This document shows positions 8,129-16,502 of a DNA stretch of 47,072 nt, in pieces. Position 1 is the first letter of the stretch. Each line of letters begins with the position of its first letter. Location of the stretch: positions 1-47,072 of the forward strand of contig JAGOOA010000020.1 of assembly GCA_017992765.1 (NCBI GenBank), given 5' to 3'. The notes under the pieces were generated by a model. That model made no database searches, was not told where the DNA came from, and worked only from the letters and a program-made list of their open reading frames with translations. This DNA comes from Syntrophorhabdaceae bacterium (GTDB lineage Bacteria; Desulfobacterota; Syntrophorhabdia; Syntrophorhabdales; Syntrophorhabdaceae). Made by a program: the position numbers and the translations under genes.

Positions 8129-8959
8129 TCAGGACTTATAAAATACTGCCGATACATAGCCGACAACGGCGCTTCTGTCACCGGAGACATCGCCTGAATT
8201 GGCGTATTTCATTACCCGGCTGTGTTGGGCGCCGAGCTTATCCGACACCATCATCGTTGTAAGCATCGGCCCGGCTCCGCACGCCTCTCCCTTGTCCTCA
8301 TTGAGGTCTTTGACCATGCCCGGAACATCAAAATCTTCGAGATGGCTTACAATAACACTGTCAAGCTTTACCGCCGTCGAATATGGGTGGTAATGAGACA
8401 GGTCAGTGCTTCCAACGACGAGACATTGCCTGCGGCCCCTACGGATCACGCCCTCAATGCAATCTGATAACGCGACGCAAAGGTCAACGGTCTGGGTACC
8501 CATTATCAGCGGAACAATGGTAAAATCTTTCAAGGCGGACTGCAAAAAAGGGATCTGTACCTCAAGGGAGTGTTCGCCCTTATGGGCTTCAACAAACGGC
8601 CTTATCGCGGCCGACGATCTTACGAGATCTGCGACAGTCTCCTCATCGACCCCTACCAGGCCAAGGGGCGTCTTGTAGCTGCCCTTTTCCATGACGGCAA
8701 CCCCTTCAAAATGTATCCTGTGGCTTGGCGCCAGCACTATAACCGTATCAAATGGCTTGCTCACGATTGCCTTAAAGCCGTATGCCGCCACCTGTCCGGA
8801 ATACATGTACCCTGCGTGCGGCGCAATAATGCCGGTAACCTCACCGGGGACGGGGGGGGCATCGGCGTTCCTGAAGTATCTTTCTATATCCTTTTTGAGC
8901 GCTCCCGGGTCATCAGGATAAAACATGCCGCTCACTGCCGGTTCTCGCACAAAACCCAT
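8129..8959 (-). CDS. amrB: AmmeMemoRadiSam system protein B (MEMO1 family)
   Basis: 276 aa from ATG 8959. The MEMO1 fold, related to class III non-haem iron dioxygenases, shows REPAVSGMFYP at the start. It also shows the metal-ligand segments IIAPHAGYMYSG, LAPSHRIHFEG, EHSLEVQIPFLQ and STDLSHYHPY. A longer reading frame begins at 9076, but the alignment to the family, a GGGGAAG ribosome site and a good promoter at 8981 all support 8959. The gene is divergent from the retropepsin-like gene. Confidence 0.9.
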   Translation of the reverse strand: MGFVREPAVSGMFYPDDPGALKKDIERYFRNADAPPVPGEVTGIIAPHAGYMYSGQVAAYGFKAIVSKPFDTVIVLAPSHRIHFEGVAVMEKGSYKTPLGLVGVDEETVADLVRSSAAIRPFVEAHKGEHSLEVQIPFLQSALKDFTIVPLIMGTQTVDLCVALSDCIEGVIRRGRRQCLVVGSTDLSHYHPYSTAVKLDSVIVSHLEDFDVPGMVKDLNEDKGEACGAGPMLTTMMVSDKLGAQHSRVMKYANSGDVSGDRSAVVGYVSAVFYKS

Positions 8960-8980
8960 GGATCGCTTCCCCTGGAGTTT

Positions 8981-8991
8981 ATTATACCACA
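8981..8991 (-). promoter_or_regulatory. Extended -10 promoter for the MEMO1/AMMECR1 genes
   Basis: On the minus strand this reads TGTGGTATAAT, a TGn-extended -10 box with a perfect TATAAT, 21 bases upstream of the MEMO1 start. The same 11 bases occur in mirror orientation at 9050-9060. Confidence 0.6.
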
Positions 8992-9049
8992 TATGGCATA
9001 CTATATAAACAATACACGGGGCAGTTTTTTGAACGAAATCAAAATATCG

Positions 9050-9060
9050 TGTGGTATAAT
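9050..9060 (+). promoter_or_regulatory. Extended -10 promoter for the retropepsin/7TM/ATP-grasp operon
   Basis: TGTGGTATAAT on the plus strand is the mirror image of the box at 8981-8991. Together they form a divergent promoter pair. The ATG at 9068 lies only seven bases after TATAAT, so a transcript from this box would be nearly leaderless, or the true start codon is further in. Confidence 0.6.
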
Positions 9061-9067
9061 CTCTTCT

Positions 9068-9613
9068 ATGCATCATCGGACGCCGGCAATATTTTCCATC
9101 AACAACCGGAAAAATAAAAAGATCTGTCTGTCCTTAACGCTCGTATTATCATGCATGTTGCTCATGCTCATCGCAGTGAAAAAGACGGATGCCTCAGAAA
9201 AGGTCCATATTGGAGTAACGGAGGACGTCATGCTTCTGCCATGGGGCATCATCCTCCCTGCACGTGTCGATACGGGCGCCGCATCATCATCCCTCGATGC
9301 AAGGGATATAAAAATAAAGGGCAATACCGTAACATTTAAATTAGCTCCGCAATACAGCGGCATTGAATTGAGCCTTCCCATCGTAAAACGGAAAACGATA
9401 AGGTCTGCCGAAGCACGTGAAAAAAGGGTCGTCGTGGAACTTGAGATCTGTATAGCCTCAAAACGTCTTCCCGTAAAGGTCAACCTGAATGACCGCTCCG
9501 GCGTACAGTACCCGATGCTTCTCGGAAGGAACGTCCTTATGAATAATTTTGTCATCGACTGTGCTCAGACAAAATGCACCGTCCCCGACTGTCCAGGGGC
9601 ACCGCCACGATGA
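9068..9613 (+). CDS. Exported retropepsin-like protease (putative ATP-dependent zinc protease family)
   Basis: 181 aa from ATG 9068. A hydrophobic signal or anchor segment (LSLTLVLSCMLLMLIAV) covers residues 20-36. The domain contains the retropepsin motif ARVDTGAASSSLDARD with catalytic Asp in DTGA, and the later YPMLLGRNVL strand-loop. Family annotations call it a zinc protease, but the DTGA motif indicates an aspartyl-protease fold. It overlaps the next gene by ATGA. It is the first gene of a conserved trio with a 7TM inactive transglutaminase and a RimK-like ligase, so its substrate may be a ligase product. Confidence 0.82.
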   Translation: MHHRTPAIFSINNRKNKKICLSLTLVLSCMLLMLIAVKKTDASEKVHIGVTEDVMLLPWGIILPARVDTGAASSSLDARDIKIKGNTVTFKLAPQYSGIELSLPIVKRKTIRSAEAREKRVVVELEICIASKRLPVKVNLNDRSGVQYPMLLGRNVLMNNFVIDCAQTKCTVPDCPGAPPR

Positions 9614-11130
9614 AACGTCCTGCGCTTCTGCTGGCGTTCAGCCTTTTCATTATCACCGCCGTTCTTCTTCTCTACCGTATCTTCGGCCTCGGGTATCCTG
9701 CCCTGCCGATAGCCACGGGGAAGGCATTCCATTTCAAGTTTGACGGACATATCAAGAGCTCTGACGGCAGCGCGACCCTCTCCATCGCCCTGCCATCAGA
9801 GCGGGCAGGGCTGATCATATCAGAGGAGAATTTCGGCTCGGGATCGCTAAACTTCAACCTCTTCAGAAAAGAATCGGGGCGGTACGGGGTATGGACCGGG
9901 CAGACAGACCGCGACGGTGAGATTGCCTCGTATCGTGCGACGATCCTTTTGCGTTCCCCGGGAACCGCAAAGCCGGCGCCTCCCGCTTTGAACAAGTACC
10001 CGCCATTGACAGGTAAAGATGAGCAGGCAGCGGCTGAAAAGATCACCGAAAAGATCAAGCCTCTTCCCCTTCCGGAGAGGATCGGGGCCATCCTGCAGCT
10101 GGTGCGAGACTCCGGCGAAAGGCCTTCTCCCGAGCTTACGCTCCTTAAACGCCTGGAGGAAAGCCATGACCGCCCAACCCTGCTCCCTGTTCTCTTCAGG
10201 GCGGCATCGATCCCCGCAAGGGTTGTCGACGGCATCAGGCTCGCCGAGGGCATCGTCACAAAACCCCTTACCTGGATAGAAGCATGGAACGGACAGACAT
10301 GGGGGATCTTCAGCGCTGACGGAAAGGAAACGCTGAAAGACCAGTCCACGCTTTTGCCGCTTACCTACGACGGCGCACCGGTTGTGCATGTCTCGGGCGG
10401 CGGGATCAGCGATATCCGTTGGGACATCAACCGGCAGGTCGTCGGCCAGTGGCGGTACAATTATGAACATATCAGCCGTTCGGAGCGGTTTCTCGACCGC
10501 TGGTCGCTTTTTCGCCTTCCCACCGAATTTCAACAGACCTTCCGCATCCTTCTCCTCGTACCCATCGGCGCCCTCCTCATATGTATACTCCGCAATATAA
10601 TCGGCTTTCCAACATTCGGCATATTCATGCCCGTCCTGATGGCGCTCTCATTCCGCAATACGGGGCTGACATACGGGCTTTCCATATTCGCGGGCGTCAT
10701 CCTGATCGGTTATGTTGCGCGCCGCTTTCTTGACCGGCTCCGCCTCCTTCTCGTACCCCGCATGTCCGTGCTGCTCACGCTGGTCATAGTCTCTTTTACG
10801 CTCCTTGCCCTCTTCGGCAACAAGTTCGGGCTGCGCCAGGTTATGGCGGTCGGCCTCCTTCCCTTCGTTATCCTCGTCATGACGATAGAACGATTTTTTG
10901 TTGTTGTGGAAGAGCACGGGATCCGTACCGCATTGCAGACCTCTGCGGGGAGCGCTGCAGTTGCCTTCATCACGTACCTCATCATCAGCTCGGAGACGCT
11001 CCAGCTTACATTCTTCATATATCCTGAACTTCTTCTTGCCATAGGCGCCCTGCAGATCCTCGTCGGCAGATACACCGGCTACAGGCTTTCAGAGCTTTCC
11101 CGTTTTCGGGAATTTCGCAGCCCATCATGA
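9610..11130 (+). CDS. Inactive transglutaminase-like domain fused to 7TM region (UUP1-like)
   Basis: 506 aa from ATG 9610. An N-terminal membrane anchor (residues 4-24) precedes an extracytoplasmic beta-rich region. A transglutaminase-like core follows (about 180-265: LLPVLFRAASIPARVVDG, TWIEAWNGQTWGIFSADG). Finally there are about seven transmembrane helices from residue 320. The Cys, His and Asp expected in active transglutaminases are replaced, so it is probably a binding module. The gene overlaps both neighbours by ATGA. The trio was predicted earlier, from comparative genomics of ATP-grasp ligases, to modify or sense peptides; no function is proven. Confidence 0.82.
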   Translation: MKRPALLLAFSLFIITAVLLLYRIFGLGYPALPIATGKAFHFKFDGHIKSSDGSATLSIALPSERAGLIISEENFGSGSLNFNLFRKESGRYGVWTGQTDRDGEIASYRATILLRSPGTAKPAPPALNKYPPLTGKDEQAAAEKITEKIKPLPLPERIGAILQLVRDSGERPSPELTLLKRLEESHDRPTLLPVLFRAASIPARVVDGIRLAEGIVTKPLTWIEAWNGQTWGIFSADGKETLKDQSTLLPLTYDGAPVVHVSGGGISDIRWDINRQVVGQWRYNYEHISRSERFLDRWSLFRLPTEFQQTFRILLLVPIGALLICILRNIIGFPTFGIFMPVLMALSFRNTGLTYGLSIFAGVILIGYVARRFLDRLRLLLVPRMSVLLTLVIVSFTLLALFGNKFGLRQVMAVGLLPFVILVMTIERFFVVVEEHGIRTALQTSAGSAAVAFITYLIISSETLQLTFFIYPELLLAIGALQILVGRYTGYRLSELSRFREFRSPS

Positions 11131-12068
11131 TAGGAAAGGCATTTCAACAGCTGAGAGATGCGGGCGTTCTCGGCATCAACAATCGTAATGCCGAATATAT
11201 TATGCGCTGCAATCCGCGATCCCGCTACCCCCTTGTGGACAACAAGGTGCTCACCAAGGAGCTTGCAAAGCAATACGGGATACCGACCCCTGTACTTTTT
11301 CACATCATCAAGAACCACGGCAGCATGAAGAATCTCAAGACGATGCTGGAGGGCATAAAGGAATTTGTTGTCAAGCCTGCAAGCGGTTCCGGAGGGAGCG
11401 GCATCATCCTTATCACGGAACGTACAGAAAAGATATTTCTTACGCAAAGCGGGAAGGCGGTCGCTCTTGAATACCTGGGCTATCACATATCTGACATCCT
11501 TTCAGGCATATTCTCTTTGCAAGGGCAGGAAGACCATGCGATCATAGAATCCCTTATTCATCCCGATCAGGTCTTTTCCGCCGTTACCTACCAGGGGGTT
11601 CCCGATGTGAGGATCATCGTTTACCGGGGCGTGCCTGTGATGGCAATGGTGCGGCTCCCGACAAAGGATTCCGACGGAAAGGCAAACCTTCACCGCGGCG
11701 CGATAGGCGCAGGGATCAAACTTGGGACAGGGCATACGATCACCGCCGTCCATAAATCACAGATCGTCACGCACCATCCCGACACGGGCAACCCGGTAAG
11801 CGGCCTGAAGGTGCCCCACTGGGACACGATGCTTTCCATCGCCGCGCTCGCCACCGATATGACAGACCTGTGCTACGTTGGCGTCGACATTGTCATCGAC
11901 CGGGACCGGGGTCCGGTGCTTCTTGAACTGAATGCCCGTCCGGGCCTTGCTATTCAGATGGCGAATAAGGGCGGCTTATTGAAAAGGCTTGAAAGTGTTG
12001 ATGCGGCGCCGACAGAAATATTTACAACACCGGAAAAACGGATCGCCTGGGCGAAGGAGAACCTGTAA
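11127..12068 (+). CDS. RimK-like ATP-grasp ligase (alpha-L-glutamate ligase-like)
   Basis: 313 aa. The ATP-grasp features are the nucleotide-binding loop EFVVKPASGSGGSGIILI (about residue 85-102) and the metal-binding end VLLELNARPGLAIQMA (about 268-283). An N-terminal domain contains INNRNAEYI. ATP-grasp enzymes of the RimK group form peptide bonds, often adding glutamate. The gene overlaps the 7TM protein gene by ATGA, so the three products are made together. The substrate is unknown. Confidence 0.85.
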   Translation: MIGKAFQQLRDAGVLGINNRNAEYIMRCNPRSRYPLVDNKVLTKELAKQYGIPTPVLFHIIKNHGSMKNLKTMLEGIKEFVVKPASGSGGSGIILITERTEKIFLTQSGKAVALEYLGYHISDILSGIFSLQGQEDHAIIESLIHPDQVFSAVTYQGVPDVRIIVYRGVPVMAMVRLPTKDSDGKANLHRGAIGAGIKLGTGHTITAVHKSQIVTHHPDTGNPVSGLKVPHWDTMLSIAALATDMTDLCYVGVDIVIDRDRGPVLLELNARPGLAIQMANKGGLLKRLESVDAAPTEIFTTPEKRIAWAKENL

Positions 12069-12162
12069 AGGCAGCGGAGAGCAAAGGGCGGAGAGCGGAG
12101 AGTTCAAAAACTCAGAAGGCGGGAGAAAAAAATCAACGCATAGCCGGCAAGCAGCACAAAAG

Positions 12163-12200
12163 GCTGATAGCTGAGAGCTGACTGCTGATAGCTTATACAT
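12163..12200. repeat. Family C repeat (GCTGATAGCT words)
   Basis: Repeated words GCTGATAGCT and GAGAGCTGACT form short palindromes just upstream of the NUDIX gene. Related words appear at 13.26, 13.83-13.96 and 23.98 kb. Confidence 0.55.
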
Positions 12201-12212
12201 AGGAGACAGGAA

Positions 12213-13139
12213 ATGAAGAACATGGTTCCTAAGAGATCGGCGGCGGTCATATTGCTGAAAGAAGAAAAGCCTCAGGGGCTGAAGGTCTTCCTCTTAAAGC
12301 GCTCAGAACAGCAAAAGTTTATGGCAGGAGCATACGTTTTTCCGGGCGGGATGATGGACAAGCAGGACAACGACCAAAAAATCCGTGTCCGCTGCAGGGG
12401 CGCATCGCCAGCAAAAGCACAGGGAGCGCCCGTGAAAGCGCTTTCAGAAGAGGACCGCCTTACCTTCCGGGTAACGGGCGTCAGGGAACTCTTTGAAGAA
12501 GCAGGGGTTCTTTTTGCCGTACGTGGCACCGGCGTGCCTGTTGCTATGGACGATGCGTCCGTTCAACAACGTTTCGACGGCTACAGGGAGCTTCTCACGA
12601 AGGGCGAGATCACCCTTGCCCGCCTGGCGGAGAAGGAGGACCTTATCTATACCCTTGACCAGCTCACCCACTTTGCCCACTGGATCACGCCTGAGGGACA
12701 ACCTCTCCGGTTTTATACGCATTTTTTCATAGCCGCCATGCCTGAGTTCCAGAAAGCTCATGCTGACGGGAAAGAGGCAACGGAAGGACGATGGGTCTCC
12801 CCGCGTGATGCGCTGGAAGAAAACCTCAGGGGCGCCATGACCCTCATGCCGCCCACCATTGCATCCCTCGAAAACCTTGCCCGCTTCACAACTATCGGCG
12901 ATGTTCTCCTTTCATTAAAAGACAGAGAAACAACAAGGGCTGTCCAGCCTGTCTACGTTGATCTGCCCGGCCAGCCCTTCGTCGTTTTTCCGTGGGATCC
13001 CGATTTTGAAGGCTACAAAAAGGGCTTCGTACCAGAGAACATAGACCACGGCAGGCCTTCAACGCCGTCGGACACCTCTACCCGCATCCTCTTTAAGAAC
13101 GGGCTTAGCCTGCCGTACTGTAAAAGCCGTATATCGTGA
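12213..13139 (+). CDS. NUDIX hydrolase (NUDT7/8/19-like, possibly CoA-active)
   Basis: 308 aa. It begins SAAVILLKE and carries FPGGMMD. The Nudix box is split by an insertion: GVRELFEEAGVLFA supplies the REx2EExGx2 half about 55 residues after FPGG. The insertion and length resemble the NUDT19-like branch. Nudix enzymes hydrolyse nucleoside diphosphate derivatives, and some members of this branch cleave CoA or acyl-CoA, but the substrate here is open. An AGGAG site precedes the ATG. The last four residues and stop lie inside a family A repeat. Confidence 0.83.
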   Translation: MKNMVPKRSAAVILLKEEKPQGLKVFLLKRSEQQKFMAGAYVFPGGMMDKQDNDQKIRVRCRGASPAKAQGAPVKALSEEDRLTFRVTGVRELFEEAGVLFAVRGTGVPVAMDDASVQQRFDGYRELLTKGEITLARLAEKEDLIYTLDQLTHFAHWITPEGQPLRFYTHFFIAAMPEFQKAHADGKEATEGRWVSPRDALEENLRGAMTLMPPTIASLENLARFTTIGDVLLSLKDRETTRAVQPVYVDLPGQPFVVFPWDPDFEGYKKGFVPENIDHGRPSTPSDTSTRILFKNGLSLPYCKSRIS

Positions 13140-13175
13140 AAAGCCGTATATCGTAGTTCGTATATCGTATATCGA
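13122..13175. repeat. Family A repeat, third copy, with 16-bp direct repeat
   Basis: AAAAGCCGTATATCGT occurs at 13122-13137 and again at 13139-13154, followed by CGTATATCGTATATCG. The first unit overlaps the C-terminal codons and stop of the NUDIX gene. Confidence 0.65.
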
Positions 13176-13317
13176 GTTCTTAAAGAAACCGTTCGGCGTG
13201 ATGCGTTCGGCGTTCGGCGAGAAATAACACCGTAAGCCATGATCAGCTACCTCTTTTGTTTCAGCTGACTGCTGTGTGCTGACAGCTGACGGCTATTCAT
13301 TGATTATCTTCTTTTAG

Positions 13318-13346
13318 TTGCACAAAATAATTATAGGGTATATAAG
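13318..13346 (+). promoter_or_regulatory. Putative sigma70-type promoter of the CBS gene
   Basis: TTGCAC (13318-13323), a 17-base spacer and TATAAG (13341-13346) lie about 50 bases before the start codon in an AT-rich stretch. The -35 box matches only moderately. Confidence 0.45.
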
Positions 13347-13395
13347 AATATAAGGTCGCACAGAACAAAGTAAAATTTGAATGCGGAGGTAGGTC

Positions 13396-13818
13396 ATGCA
13401 AACCGTCAAAGAAATTCTTCACTCGAAAGGACATGACATCTGGTCGATATCACCCTATGCCACGATGCTGGAAGCGCTGAAGCTCATGAGCGCAAAGGAT
13501 ATAGGCGTCCTCGTTGTCATCGACGGCGGCCGGCCGGTAGGGATCCTTTCGGAAAGGGATTACGCAAGGAAGGTGGTCCTCCTGGGCAAAAAATCAAGTG
13601 AAACCGCCGTGAAGGATGCCATGACTTCAAAATTCCATTCGGTCAGACCCGACGACACCGCAGAACAATGCGTCAAGCTCATGGTCGCCAAGGATATCAG
13701 GCATCTCCTCGTCTTCGACGGCGAGAAACTGGTAGGGATCCTGTCGATAAAAGACCTGGCAAAAACCCTCATACCGGGAGGAGAGAACTGGGCGTCGCCT
13801 TCTCTGCTCGATACATAG
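13396..13818 (+). CDS. CBS-domain pair protein
   Basis: 140 aa made almost wholly of two CBS domains (about residues 12-65 and 75-130). The repeated patterns are AKDIGVLVVIDGGRPVGILSERDYARKVV and AKDIRHLLVFDGEKLVGILSIKDLAK. Stand-alone CBS pairs bind adenine nucleotides and sense energy state; the partner is unknown. GGAGG lies seven bases before the ATG. It is a single-gene unit bounded by repeats. Confidence 0.88.
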   Translation: MQTVKEILHSKGHDIWSISPYATMLEALKLMSAKDIGVLVVIDGGRPVGILSERDYARKVVLLGKKSSETAVKDAMTSKFHSVRPDDTAEQCVKLMVAKDIRHLLVFDGEKLVGILSIKDLAKTLIPGGENWASPSLLDT

Positions 13819-13826
13819 AATAAGCT

Positions 13827-13957
13827 CATGGCTCACGGCTCATAGCAAAGGCCAAACAGAGTAAGAAGCAGGGAGCAGGCAGTAAAAGATTTTTGTGCAT
13901 ACTGCTTACTTCCTACCCGGTTCTTGCTGTTGCTATGAGCTATCAGCTATGAGCAGG
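13827..13957. repeat. Family C long palindromic repeat
   Basis: GGCTCATAGCAA on the left returns as TTGCTATGAGC on the right. At the centre GCAGTA and TACTGC flank a 15-nt loop, giving an imperfect hairpin of about 50-nt arms. Further CTATCAGCTATGAGC words follow. Confidence 0.65.
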
Positions 13958-13973
13958 TTTCATTTTTAAGGGT

Positions 13974-14003
13974 TTGCCGGCCTGCATGTCTGCAAGCCGG
14001 CAA
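13974..14003. other. Hairpin between CBS gene and acyl-CoA synthetase gene
   Basis: TTGCCGGC and GCCGGCAA form a perfect 8-bp stem, continued after one mismatch by TGCA/TGCA around a TGTC loop. No T-run follows on either strand, so a classical intrinsic terminator is not shown. Confidence 0.5.
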
Positions 14004-14041
14004 GTGATGCAAGAACCAATAGCTGATATTGGGGGAGGGTC

Positions 14042-14071
14042 ACCGGGATATCCACAAGCGAATGTCCCGGT
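14042..14071 (-). other. Hairpin downstream of the acyl-CoA synthetase gene
   Basis: ACCGGGA (14042-14048) pairs with TCCCGGT (14065-14071), a few bases beyond the synthetase stop codon. The minus-strand sequence after it is C-rich, not T-rich. It could end the operon transcript or protect its 3' end. Confidence 0.45.
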
Positions 14072-14077
14072 AACAGT

Positions 14078-15739
14078 TCATGATGCTCTCTTCTTCTTCT
14101 CTTTTTCCTGTTTCCTCTTCTCTTCGTCTCTGATCTCGCGCCTTAGCAGCTTGCCTACTTTCGATTTGGGAAGCATATCCCTGAACTCTATATAACCAGG
14201 GATTTTGTATGGGGCAAGCCTGTCACGGCACCACCTGGTAAGTTCGGCGCTGCCGATGCCCTTGGCGTCCTCCTTCAGGACAACGATGGCCTTGATCCTC
14301 TCGCCGACCTTCGGATCAGGGATGCCGACAACGCAGGCGCCGATGACCGTAGGGTGGTCCTGAAGGACCGCCTCGACTTCCGACGCGGAAACCCTGTACG
14401 CCTTGTATTTGATGATGTCCGCGGTCCTCTCAACGAATTCGAGCTCGCCTTCTTCATTCATTTTCACGAAGTCGCCCATCCTGTAATAGGTCTCTCCGTA
14501 GATCTCGACATAAGAATAGCTCGTCTCTTCAGGCTTGTTCAGGTATTCCTTTATCGGGTACGGCGAGGTGACGCATAGCTCACCGAGTTCTCCGGGCGGA
14601 AGTTTTTCCAGCGTCTCCCTGTCCACAACGATCGATTTTCTTGTCTTAAGCGGCTTTCCGATCGTCGTTGCGGAAGGCTCCTTGGACAGCGGGCTGTACG
14701 TAACGTGGCCTATCTCTGTTGAGCCATAGACCTGATACAAAGGCACCCCGTATTTTTCCTTCCATGTCTTGAAGACCTCTACGGGCAGGACATCGCCCCC
14801 GCAGTAACAATAGCGCAGCGAACTGAGGTCATACTGATCGAGCCGGTCATTCTCAAGTATCATCCGGTAAAGGGCAGGGACGCCGAGCATCCATCGCGCC
14901 TTATAGCGCTCAACGGCGGAAAGTACAGGATCCACTTCGGGGATCGGCATGAGCACTACCGTATTCCCGTAATTGAAGCCGAAGGCGATCATAAAGCCCT
15001 TTGCCATGATATGGAAAAGGGGGTTGATCATGAGCACCACATCGCTGCCTTCATGAATGAACTCGCCGATCACATCGTCCATAATGTCCCGGATATAAGA
15101 GACCTCGCCGATATGGTTGCCGGGCACGCCTTTCGGAAAGCCCGTCGTGCCGCCTGTGTACATAATGTAAGAAAGGTCCTTAACGGGATCGATCTCAACG
15201 GCAGGCGGCTTGGTCACGCCGCTCTTCAGAACATCCATAAAAAAATGGACCTTTTCATTTGCCTCCACGTTCCCTTTCGGTACCTTGTCAAACATATGAG
15301 CGACCAAGCGCTTCCATGGAGAGACGAGATCTATGAGGTTCGTGACGATGACCCTTGCCAGATTGGTCCTCTCCATTACCTCTTTCACGTATACATAATT
15401 TGTGTCAAGGCATATGACCGTATCGATGCCGGCGTCCTTTATCATATATTCGATCTCGAAGGCCGTGTATATCGGCGACACCGGCACGGTAACCGCCCCG
15501 ATCCTGTTTATCGCAAAATTCGAGATGATCCACTGAGGGCTGTTTGAGATATAGAGCATTACCCTGTCCTGCTTTTTTATGCCGAGATTTAAAAGGCCCG
15601 TTGCAAATTTATCGACGAGCGTCTCGAGATATCCGTACGTGAACCGTTCCCCGAGATATACAAGAGCGGTTTTGTCCGAGTACTTTTTACACATCTCGTA
15701 AAAACGGGAGAAGGTATACTCATGTTCAAAGGATCCCAT
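14078..15739 (-). CDS. AMP-dependent acyl/aryl-CoA synthetase
   Basis: 553 aa of the ANL superfamily. The P-loop is YIMYTGGTTGFPKG (about residue 192), the adenine-binding motif VYGSTEIGHVTYSP, the ribose-binding aspartate YRMGDFVKMNEEGE and the hinge ADIIKYKAYRVSASEVE. The acyl-adenylating lysine lies in SKVGKLLRRE near the C terminus. It activates a carboxylic acid to its CoA thioester with ATP. It is the last gene behind a Liv-type importer (11 bp after livF), so the imported substrate is probably the acid it activates. Aromatic acids are plausible given the benzoyl-CoA reductase genes, but fatty acids cannot be excluded. Confidence 0.87.
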   Translation of the reverse strand: MGSFEHEYTFSRFYEMCKKYSDKTALVYLGERFTYGYLETLVDKFATGLLNLGIKKQDRVMLYISNSPQWIISNFAINRIGAVTVPVSPIYTAFEIEYMIKDAGIDTVICLDTNYVYVKEVMERTNLARVIVTNLIDLVSPWKRLVAHMFDKVPKGNVEANEKVHFFMDVLKSGVTKPPAVEIDPVKDLSYIMYTGGTTGFPKGVPGNHIGEVSYIRDIMDDVIGEFIHEGSDVVLMINPLFHIMAKGFMIAFGFNYGNTVVLMPIPEVDPVLSAVERYKARWMLGVPALYRMILENDRLDQYDLSSLRYCYCGGDVLPVEVFKTWKEKYGVPLYQVYGSTEIGHVTYSPLSKEPSATTIGKPLKTRKSIVVDRETLEKLPPGELGELCVTSPYPIKEYLNKPEETSYSYVEIYGETYYRMGDFVKMNEEGELEFVERTADIIKYKAYRVSASEVEAVLQDHPTVIGACVVGIPDPKVGERIKAIVVLKEDAKGIGSAELTRWCRDRLAPYKIPGYIEFRDMLPKSKVGKLLRREIRDEEKRKQEKEKKKRAS

Positions 15740-15750
15740 ATATGTGCCCC

Positions 15751-16497
15751 TTATACACCAAAATATGCAGCTTTCACGTCCGGGTTGTCCATCAACTCTT
15801 CCCGCGTGCCGGAAAGAACGCTCGAACCGTTCTCAAGGATGTATGCAAAATCTATGATGGGCATAACGGGCCGCGCGTACTGCTCTGTAACGACGATAGA
15901 AATGCCCTTTGTATCCCTTATCGCCTTCGTTCCATTGATAACGATGTCCTGATACGCAGGGCTTAATCCCATGAGCGGCTCATCGAGGAGAAGGACCTTC
16001 GGGTTCGCCATGAGCGCGCGCCCGATCGCGAGCATCTGCTGCTCGCCGCCGCTTAAGAACCCGCCCTGTCTCTTCAGGTGGTCTTTCAATCGCGGGAAAA
16101 GGTCCAGCACGTAGTCTATATTCTCTCTCGTCTCCCTGCTGGTGGCAAGGTACGCCCCTATCTTCAGATTCTCCATGACCGAGCTCTCTGCGAATATCCT
16201 CCTTCGCTCAGGGCAGAGAACGATGCCCATCCGAGCACGCTGGTGCGGCTCAATGGTCGTTACATCATTGCCGTTAAAAAATACCCTTCCGAACACAGAG
16301 ATCCGCTCCCCGCCGCGCATATCTTCCTTTTTCTTGATGTCCAGGACGATGCCCGAGAGGGCATACATGAGCGTGCTCTTCCCAGCGCTGTTTGAACCGA
16401 AGACACCAACGATCTTTCCTTCATCGCAGGTTATGCTCACGTTGTTAAGCGCTATCATGTTTTCATAAAAGACCATAAGTTCAAAGGCTTCAAACAT
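15751..16497 (-). CDS. livF: LivF-type branched-chain ABC transporter ATPase
   Basis: 248 aa with Walker A GSNSAGKST, ABC signature LSGGEQQMLAIGRA, Walker B VLLLDEPLMGLSP and switch His/Gln region VVTEQ. It pairs with LivG to power uptake through LivH/LivM. Liv-type (HAAT) importers carry branched-chain amino acids but also aromatic acids and short amides. It starts shortly after the livG stop. Confidence 0.9.
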   Translation of the reverse strand: MFEAFELMVFYENMIALNNVSITCDEGKIVGVFGSNSAGKSTLMYALSGIVLDIKKKEDMRGGERISVFGRVFFNGNDVTTIEPHQRARMGIVLCPERRRIFAESSVMENLKIGAYLATSRETRENIDYVLDLFPRLKDHLKRQGGFLSGGEQQMLAIGRALMANPKVLLLDEPLMGLSPAYQDIVINGTKAIRDTKGISIVVTEQYARPVMPIIDFAYILENGSSVLSGTREELMDNPDVKAAYFGV

Positions 16498-16502
16498 CGT
16501 GT

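Noticed and set aside
8570-9067. Long N-terminal extension of the retropepsin-like protein
   Set aside because: The extension is antisense to the MEMO1 gene and precedes the promoter at 9050; the signal peptide begins only after 9068.
12069-12212. Small gene upstream of the NUDIX hydrolase
   Set aside because: The open frames there consist of repeat words (GCGGAGAGC, GCTGATAGCT) and have no ribosome site.
13974-14071. Intrinsic terminators at the two hairpins
   Set aside because: Neither stem is followed by a T-run on either strand, so they are listed only as hairpins.
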